DNA of 43,001 bases, from contig CAMFCQ010000016.1 of NCBI GenBank assembly GCA_945948915.1, forward strand, positions 1 through 43,001, written 5' to 3'. The position numbers and the translations under genes are program-made. Source of the DNA: an uncultured Clostridia bacterium (GTDB lineage Bacteria > Bacillota > Clostridia > Christensenellales > Aristaeellaceae). Shown here one piece after another: positions 38,448-43,001 of this stretch; position 1 is the first letter of the stretch, and every line of letters starts with the position of its first letter. The notes under the pieces were generated by a model. That model made no database searches. It was given only the letters and a program-made list of their open reading frames with translations, and had not been told where the DNA came from.

Positions 38448-39146
38448 TCACTGGCCGATGCCCAGCACGATCGAGGAGATTGTCATGGTTTCCGGATCAA
38501 TGGTGTACACACAGTAGACGTGCTCGTAGGCGCGGTAGCTGTCGCGCGTGCCGGCGGGGTAGGCGCTCGTGGGCGAGAGCAGGGTGACGACGATCTCGCC
38601 GTTGTCCACATTGATCAGGCCGCGCGGGGGCAGGGCGGTCATCACGCCGTTCTGGTTCTCAAAATACTCAGCGCAGTAGAGGATCATCTCTTCGTCAGAC
38701 TGCAGGCCGGTCTGATCGCCGGTGTTCTGCCTGTCCAGATATTCGGCGCAGTAGAGCGCCATTTCCTCATCGGACTGCATGGTCGTCTGCTGAGCGTCCT
38801 GCTGCGCGATGCCGATGTCGGAGGGCAGACGCTCGATCAGCTTTTCAAGCGTGTCGCCGACGCTCACGCCGCGGGGGCCATCGCTGACGGTCATGCGGCC
38901 GCTCTTGCGGATCTGGCTGATCTGCTCGGTGGTGAGATCGGACAGCGAGAACGGCTGGGACGCGCTGAAAGGCAGCGCGGTGGCGACCGGCGCGGATGCC
39001 GGCGCGCTGGCGGCGAACGGATCGAAGATCAGGATGCAGATTACGAGGCTGAGCAGCGCGGCTCCGATGCCGCCTGCGATGCAAAGCGCGGTGATGACGC
39101 GCTGTTGTTTCTTCATCTGTTGTTCTTTTCTGCGTCGTTGGGCCAT
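38448..39146 (-). CDS. Membrane-anchored protein of unknown function
   Basis: A 232-residue protein; ATG at 39146 behind AAAGGAGGTATTCCC. A basic N-terminus (MAQRRRKEQQMKKQQR) leads into one membrane segment (VITALCIAGGIGAALLSLVI); the rest should be outside. A segment LQSDEEMILYCAEYFENQN is a near copy of an earlier MQSDEEMALYCAEYLDRQN, so there is an internal duplication. No family is recognised. Divergent from rmuC, with an extended -10 (TGTTATAAT) at about 39180 on the minus strand. Confidence 0.78.
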   Translation of the reverse strand: MAQRRRKEQQMKKQQRVITALCIAGGIGAALLSLVICILIFDPFAASAPASAPVATALPFSASQPFSLSDLTTEQISQIRKSGRMTVSDGPRGVSVGDTLEKLIERLPSDIGIAQQDAQQTTMQSDEEMALYCAEYLDRQNTGDQTGLQSDEEMILYCAEYFENQNGVMTALPPRGLINVDNGEIVVTLLSPTSAYPAGTRDSYRAYEHVYCVYTIDPETMTISSIVLGIGQ

Positions 39147-39236
39147 GGGAATACCTCCTTTGCTCATCAAACCAGATCATTATAACATACTTTGCATCCC
39201 GTGCGCTACTGCCGGGAGGAGACGGAGCGTGAATTT

Positions 39237-40709
39237 ATGGACATGCTTGACAGGGCTGCTCAGGCGATGGCGGGGCTGGGCACGCAGCAGACGATGCTGA
39301 TCCTGTGCCTTTTGCTGGTGCTGCTGATGCTGGTGGCGCTGGTGCTGCTGCACCGCCGCACGAAGCAGGCGGAGGAGAGCGTGCGCGAGATGAACCGGCA
39401 GATTTCGGAGCAGCTGGCGCAGGCGGACGCGCGCACGCGCGAGGCGAGCCAGAAGACACAGCGCGAGTACAGCGAGGCGATGCAGGCGGTGAACGACAGC
39501 GTCGTGCGCATGATGGGCGAGATGACGCGCACGCAGCAGGGCCAGATGGATTCCCTGGGCGGGCAGATGCGCGCGGCGGGCCGCCAGGAGGAGGAGCGCA
39601 TGGAGCGCATCCGCCAGACGATGGACCGCCGGCTGAGCAGCTACGAGGAACGCCTGAGCAGCGTGACCAGGACGCTGGACGACAAGCTTTCCGGCAACGA
39701 GGAGCGCATGGAGCGCATGCGCGAGACGCTGGAGGGTGGGCTGTCGCGCATCAGTGAGGACAACCGCCGTGAGCTCGAGCAGATGCGCCTGACGGTCGAT
39801 GAGAAGCTGAACGCGACGGTCGATCAGCGGCTGGAGGCGTCGTTTGCGCAGGTGACGCGCAGGCTGGAGCAGGTGACCAGCAGCCTGAACGCCATGCACT
39901 CCCTGGCGGGCAGCGTGGATGAGCTCAGATCGACGCTGGGCGGCACGCAGCCGCTGGGCGTGTGGGGCGAGGTGCAGCTGGGCACGCTGCTTTCGCAGAT
40001 GCTCGCGCCGGATCAGTATGCGCAGCATGCGCCGGTGCGTCCGGGCGGCGAACCTGCGGCGGATTATGTCGTCGTGATGCCGGGCCAGGGCCATGGGCAC
40101 ACGGTGTATCTGCCGATCGACGCGAGCCTGCCGATGCGCGAGTATACGGAGCTGCGCGCCGCACTGGAAAACGGTTCGCGCGAGGATGTGGACAGCGCGC
40201 GCGGATTGCTCGAATCCGCCGTGCGCATGCACGCGCGCCGCATGAGCGAAAAGCTGCTCGCGCCGCCGTACACGACGGACTACGGCGTGCTGTTCCTGCA
40301 GAACGAGGGATTGTATGCGGAGGTGCTGCGCATCAGCGGCCTGGCCGAGCGCATCCAGAATGAGAGCCGCATGGTGATCGCCGGCCCCACGACCTTCGCC
40401 GCGCTGCTGCAGAGCCTTCAGATGGGCTTCAGGTCGCTGGCCATTGAGCAGCGGACGGAGGAGATCATGGCGCTGCTGGGCGCCGTGCGCTCGGATTTCA
40501 GCGGGTTTGCGGGGCTGCTCAGCCGCACGCAGAAGCGCCTGCGCCAGGCGAGTGAGACGATCGAGACAGCGCAGCGCCACAGCGAGAGCATCGCGCGCAG
40601 GCTGTCTGACGTGAGCGAGCTGCCGGGCGAGCAGGCCAAAGCGCTGCTCGGCGAGGACGCCGTCGAGACGGAAAACCCGTTTGACGACGATGACGACGGC
40701 TGGGATTGA
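39237..40709 (+). CDS. rmuC: RmuC-family protein
   Basis: A 490-residue protein; ATG at 39237 with GGAG nine bases upstream. One N-terminal membrane segment (TMLILCLLLVLLMLVALVLL), a long coiled coil (~40-215), then the RmuC nuclease-like core with PLGVWGEVQLGTLLSQML, a DYVVVMPGQ block, LPIDASLPMREY and IAGPTTFAALLQSLQMGFRS. RmuC limits DNA inversion or recombination in Escherichia coli; its chemistry is inferred from a PD-(D/E)XK-like fold. The usual catalytic sheet reads YLPIDAS, where many members have IDAKFP, so the active-site lysine seems to be replaced. Confidence 0.9.
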   Translation: MDMLDRAAQAMAGLGTQQTMLILCLLLVLLMLVALVLLHRRTKQAEESVREMNRQISEQLAQADARTREASQKTQREYSEAMQAVNDSVVRMMGEMTRTQQGQMDSLGGQMRAAGRQEEERMERIRQTMDRRLSSYEERLSSVTRTLDDKLSGNEERMERMRETLEGGLSRISEDNRRELEQMRLTVDEKLNATVDQRLEASFAQVTRRLEQVTSSLNAMHSLAGSVDELRSTLGGTQPLGVWGEVQLGTLLSQMLAPDQYAQHAPVRPGGEPAADYVVVMPGQGHGHTVYLPIDASLPMREYTELRAALENGSREDVDSARGLLESAVRMHARRMSEKLLAPPYTTDYGVLFLQNEGLYAEVLRISGLAERIQNESRMVIAGPTTFAALLQSLQMGFRSLAIEQRTEEIMALLGAVRSDFSGFAGLLSRTQKRLRQASETIETAQRHSESIARRLSDVSELPGEQAKALLGEDAVETENPFDDDDDGWD

Positions 40710-40726
40710 CACAATGATCGATGAAG

Positions 40727-40757
40727 AGAAAAGCGTGTCGAGCGCTTTTCTTTTTTT
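40727..40757 (+). terminator. Terminator of rmuC
   Basis: AGAAAAGCG / CGCTTTTCT stem followed by seven T. Confidence 0.85.
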
Positions 40758-40834
40758 GCGCGCTGCAGCGACAGCGATAAAACCGAAACGCCTATACAAT
40801 GAACCCATATTCTGAGCATAAAGGCGGGAAGTGT

Positions 40835-42898
40835 ATGGCACAGAGCGCGGTCACGGCGGTTGAGGCGATTCGGGAAGAGGAGAGGACGGGCTTTCTGGCG
40901 GGGATTGAGCGGACGCTGAGGAGCCGCGGCACGGCGGCGCAGCGCGTGCTGTGCCTGCTGCTGATGGCGCTGCTCGCTTTGGCAAATCTGCCGGGCGGCG
41001 GCTATGCCTGTCAGGCAGCGATGTTCGCCGTGCTGCTGCGTCAGGGCTTCTGCGTGCCTGCGGCGTTTGCGGGTGCGGCGATCGGCTTTGCGGCCCACTA
41101 TGTGTCGGGCAGTTTGCTGGGCTGCTGGCAGATGGCGGTCTGCGTGCTGCTGTGGCTTTCGTGCGGGCTGTGGGCACACCCCGGCAATCGCATGCCCATG
41201 GCGGCGGCGGTTCTGCTTGCGCAGCTGTCCGCCGGGGCGGTCACAGGCGTCTCGTCGTGGCTGGATGGACTTGCGCTTTCGCTCACCGCGATGGCGGGCG
41301 CGGGACTGAGCATGCTGTATGACGGCGCGGCGCTGGCCGTCTGCTATCGGGACGAGCTGGACGGCGAGACGCGGCCGCTGTGCGTGATGGCGGTGTGCGC
41401 TTCGCTGGCGGCGGGCATGCTGCATCTGCCGCAGGGCGAGATCCTCGCGGGCAGCATGGCGCTGTATCTGACGCTCGAGCACGCCTATGTCGGCGGCGCG
41501 TCGCAGGCGCTGCTGTGCGCGGGCGTGGTGGGCGGCGCGGTGTCGCTGGGCATGGGCAGCGTGAATATCTGCGCGATGCTGCTGTGCGGCGGCTTCCTGG
41601 CCGGCGAAATCAAGACGCGACACAGGAGCCTGTGTCTTCTGCTGATGCTCAGCGGCATGGCGGCGGCCTGCGCGCTGCTGCGCGGCGACCTGGAGGCGAT
41701 CCGGCTGCTGGTCATCTGTCTGCCGGGTGCGCTGCCGTTCCTGCTGCTCTCCAGCGTCCAGCGCACGGCGGTGACGGGGCTGGTGGAGCGCACGGCGCCG
41801 GACGAGATGACGCAGTCCGAGGCGATTGCGGTGCGCTGCGCGTCGATGATCCACGCCTGGGCGCATCTGTACGAGGACACGGCGCAGATGATGCAGGGCC
41901 TGAGCGCGTCGGCGCAGGAGAACCCGCTACTGCGCCAGTGCGTGGAGCTGCTTGGCAAGACGAGCACGGCGGCGCATCAGGTGTGCGAGCGCACGCTCAG
42001 CGAGATTCGCCCGGACGACGAGGCGTACCGCCGCATCCGCTACGCGCTTGTGCGCGCGGGAATGGAGCAGGTGCGCGTGGCCTACGCGCTGCGCATGGGC
42101 GGGCGGATGGAGGCGATGCTCCTCAAGCCCGAGCACATCGCGCCGGTGACGCTGGAAAAGCTGGTGTCCACCGCGTGCGGCGTGCCGATGCGCGCGTGCG
42201 TCCGCGAGGGCATGCTGAGCACGCAGGCGGTGTTTGAGCAGGCACCTGCGCTGATGCTGGAGATTGGCGCGGCGACGCGCAGCCGCTCCGGTGAGGAGGT
42301 GGCGGGCGACAGCTATGTCTCCCGCACGCTGCCGGGCGGCCGGCATGTGCTGGCGCTGTCGGACGGCATGGGCAGCGGCGTGAGTGCGATGCAGGAGAGC
42401 TACGCGGCGCTGCGGCTGATGGTGGAGAGCCTGCGCGCGGGCTACACGCGGGCGCAGGCGCTGGACGTGGTGAACGCACTGATGCTCATGTGCACGGGGC
42501 GGGAAATGTACGCGACGATGGACCTGTGCGTGTGCGACCTGCACACGGGCGAGACGGCGTTTGAAAAGCTGGGCGCGTGCGCGTCGTACGTCGTGCGCGA
42601 CGGCGAGGTGCGCGCCATCGGCGCGGACACGCTGCCGGTGGGCGTGCTGCCGGATGTGGAATCCAGGTCGCTGCGCATGACGCTGCGCCCCGGCGACGTG
42701 GTGATCCTGCTCACCGACGGCGTGGCGGGCGCGTATCCCGGCGGGGAGGAGGCGCTGCGCGCGGCGATTGCCAGGCTGTACTGGCTGCATCCGCAGGCCG
42801 TGGGCGAAAAACTGATCGGCGAATGCCTGCTGGCGGGCGAGGCCAGGGACGACATGGCGGTGCTCTGCGCCCGCGTGAGCCGGTCCATTTTAGAATGA
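40835..42898 (+). CDS. spoIIE: Stage II sporulation protein E (PP2C phosphatase)
   Basis: A 687-residue protein, shorter than B. subtilis SpoIIE (827). ATG at 40835 after GGCGGGAAGTGT. The N-terminal part is a block of about eight to ten membrane segments (~35-320). A linker region follows, and then the PP2C-type phosphatase (~485-687): EVAGDSYVSRTLPGGRHVLA, LSDGMGSGVSAM, GDVVILLTDGV. SpoIIE dephosphorylates SpoIIAA, which frees sigma-F in the forespore. A TATACAAT box lies at 40791-40798, but a Spo0A-controlled -35 region cannot be assigned. A terminator follows. Confidence 0.95.
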   Translation: MAQSAVTAVEAIREEERTGFLAGIERTLRSRGTAAQRVLCLLLMALLALANLPGGGYACQAAMFAVLLRQGFCVPAAFAGAAIGFAAHYVSGSLLGCWQMAVCVLLWLSCGLWAHPGNRMPMAAAVLLAQLSAGAVTGVSSWLDGLALSLTAMAGAGLSMLYDGAALAVCYRDELDGETRPLCVMAVCASLAAGMLHLPQGEILAGSMALYLTLEHAYVGGASQALLCAGVVGGAVSLGMGSVNICAMLLCGGFLAGEIKTRHRSLCLLLMLSGMAAACALLRGDLEAIRLLVICLPGALPFLLLSSVQRTAVTGLVERTAPDEMTQSEAIAVRCASMIHAWAHLYEDTAQMMQGLSASAQENPLLRQCVELLGKTSTAAHQVCERTLSEIRPDDEAYRRIRYALVRAGMEQVRVAYALRMGGRMEAMLLKPEHIAPVTLEKLVSTACGVPMRACVREGMLSTQAVFEQAPALMLEIGAATRSRSGEEVAGDSYVSRTLPGGRHVLALSDGMGSGVSAMQESYAALRLMVESLRAGYTRAQALDVVNALMLMCTGREMYATMDLCVCDLHTGETAFEKLGACASYVVRDGEVRAIGADTLPVGVLPDVESRSLRMTLRPGDVVILLTDGVAGAYPGGEEALRAAIARLYWLHPQAVGEKLIGECLLAGEARDDMAVLCARVSRSILE

Positions 42899-42910
42899 CG
42901 CGCAGAATGT

Positions 42911-42942
42911 GCGCCGGAGGCCGGGGGCTTCCGGCGCTTTTT
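42911..42942 (+). terminator. Terminator of spoIIE
   Basis: GCGCCGGA / TCCGGCGC stem, 11-base loop, TTTTT. Confidence 0.87.
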
Positions 42943-42952
42943 GACCAATGTA

Positions 42953-43001
42953 ATACTATTCTCAAATAGAAACGAGCTATAAGCGCGAAGCGAAGAAGGG
43001 G
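42953..43001 (+). repeat. MITE-like repeat, copy 3 (cut by window end)
   Basis: It begins with terminal repeat ATACTATTCTCAAATA. All 49 bases up to the window end equal the reverse complement of 14181-14229 in copy 1. Confidence 0.85.

Noticed and set aside
38520-39185. A plus-strand open frame downstream of the perfect promoter at 38393
   Set aside because: It is antisense to a gene with a much better ribosome site and a plausible membrane segment, and it has no start signal of its own.
14033-43001. The three repeats as a CRISPR array
   Set aside because: Copies are some 12-16 kb apart, ~195 bp long, with inverted ends; there are no short regular repeats with spacers anywhere in the window.

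Overview
The window looks like the chromosome of an anaerobic, spore-forming, GC-rich member of the Clostridia, probably an uncultured gut lineage; I cannot name the genus. The evidence is the set of sporulation genes (pro-sigma-K, two alpha/beta-type SASPs, SpoIIE, a YhcN/YlaJ-like lipoprotein), a SCIFF ranthipeptide pair (common in Clostridia), an EF-P/CD1247-like pair, VanW/SH3 proteins and strong GGAGG ribosome sites.

Layout. 1-11,029 is accessory and mosaic. It holds the 3' part of an RHS polymorphic toxin with an AT-rich toxin tip and a likely immunity gene, an SH3-CHAP hydrolase, a phage-type regulator, and a complete agr-like quorum-sensing locus. That locus is a LytTR regulator, GHKL kinase and AgrB on the minus strand, plus an XRE regulator and a 43-residue AgrD-like precursor on the plus strand. 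A decayed transposase, a sigma-like protein and a large serine recombinase follow. The recombinase ends inside a SASP gene, whose C-terminus is cut off there. 11,328-13,312 returns to host genes (SASP, YbaB, RecR).

The central discovery is at 13,313-21,227. The sigK gene is split in the conserved SYVSR/IEKKA segment of region 4.2 by a 7.2-kb skin-like element. The 5' part (214 native codons) and the 3' part (18 codons and stop) are flanked by identical 10-bp cores, ATGTATCGCG. Joining them in silico restores a full 232-residue pro-sigma-K in frame. The element carries a large serine recombinase next to the 3' fragment, a small ORF before it, a MITE-like repeat, and as cargo a divergent pair of glycosidases: a GH2 beta-mannosidase and a GH78 alpha-L-rhamnosidase.

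21,228-30,203 is a host block: EF-P, a CD1247-like zinc-ribbon protein, two overlapping SH3/VanW exported proteins, SurE, an RpiR regulator overlapping a HI0933-type flavoprotein, a uridine-kinase-like protein, and a sporulation lipoprotein. 30,254-43,001 carries a second MITE copy that supplies the stop codon of a PLP decarboxylase, the SCIFF peptide and its radical SAM maturase, a sodium symporter, a FAD/Rieske oxidoreductase, an AEC transporter, two tiny basic proteins, tRNA-Pro(GGG), a membrane-anchored unknown, RmuC, SpoIIE and a third MITE copy cut by the window end.

How it fits together: two different sporulation genes (a SASP gene and sigK) are each broken at a point directly beside a large serine recombinase gene. 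This is the arrangement of programmed, mother-cell-type DNA rearrangements. The sigK case is supported at both ends within the window; for the SASP case only one end is visible.
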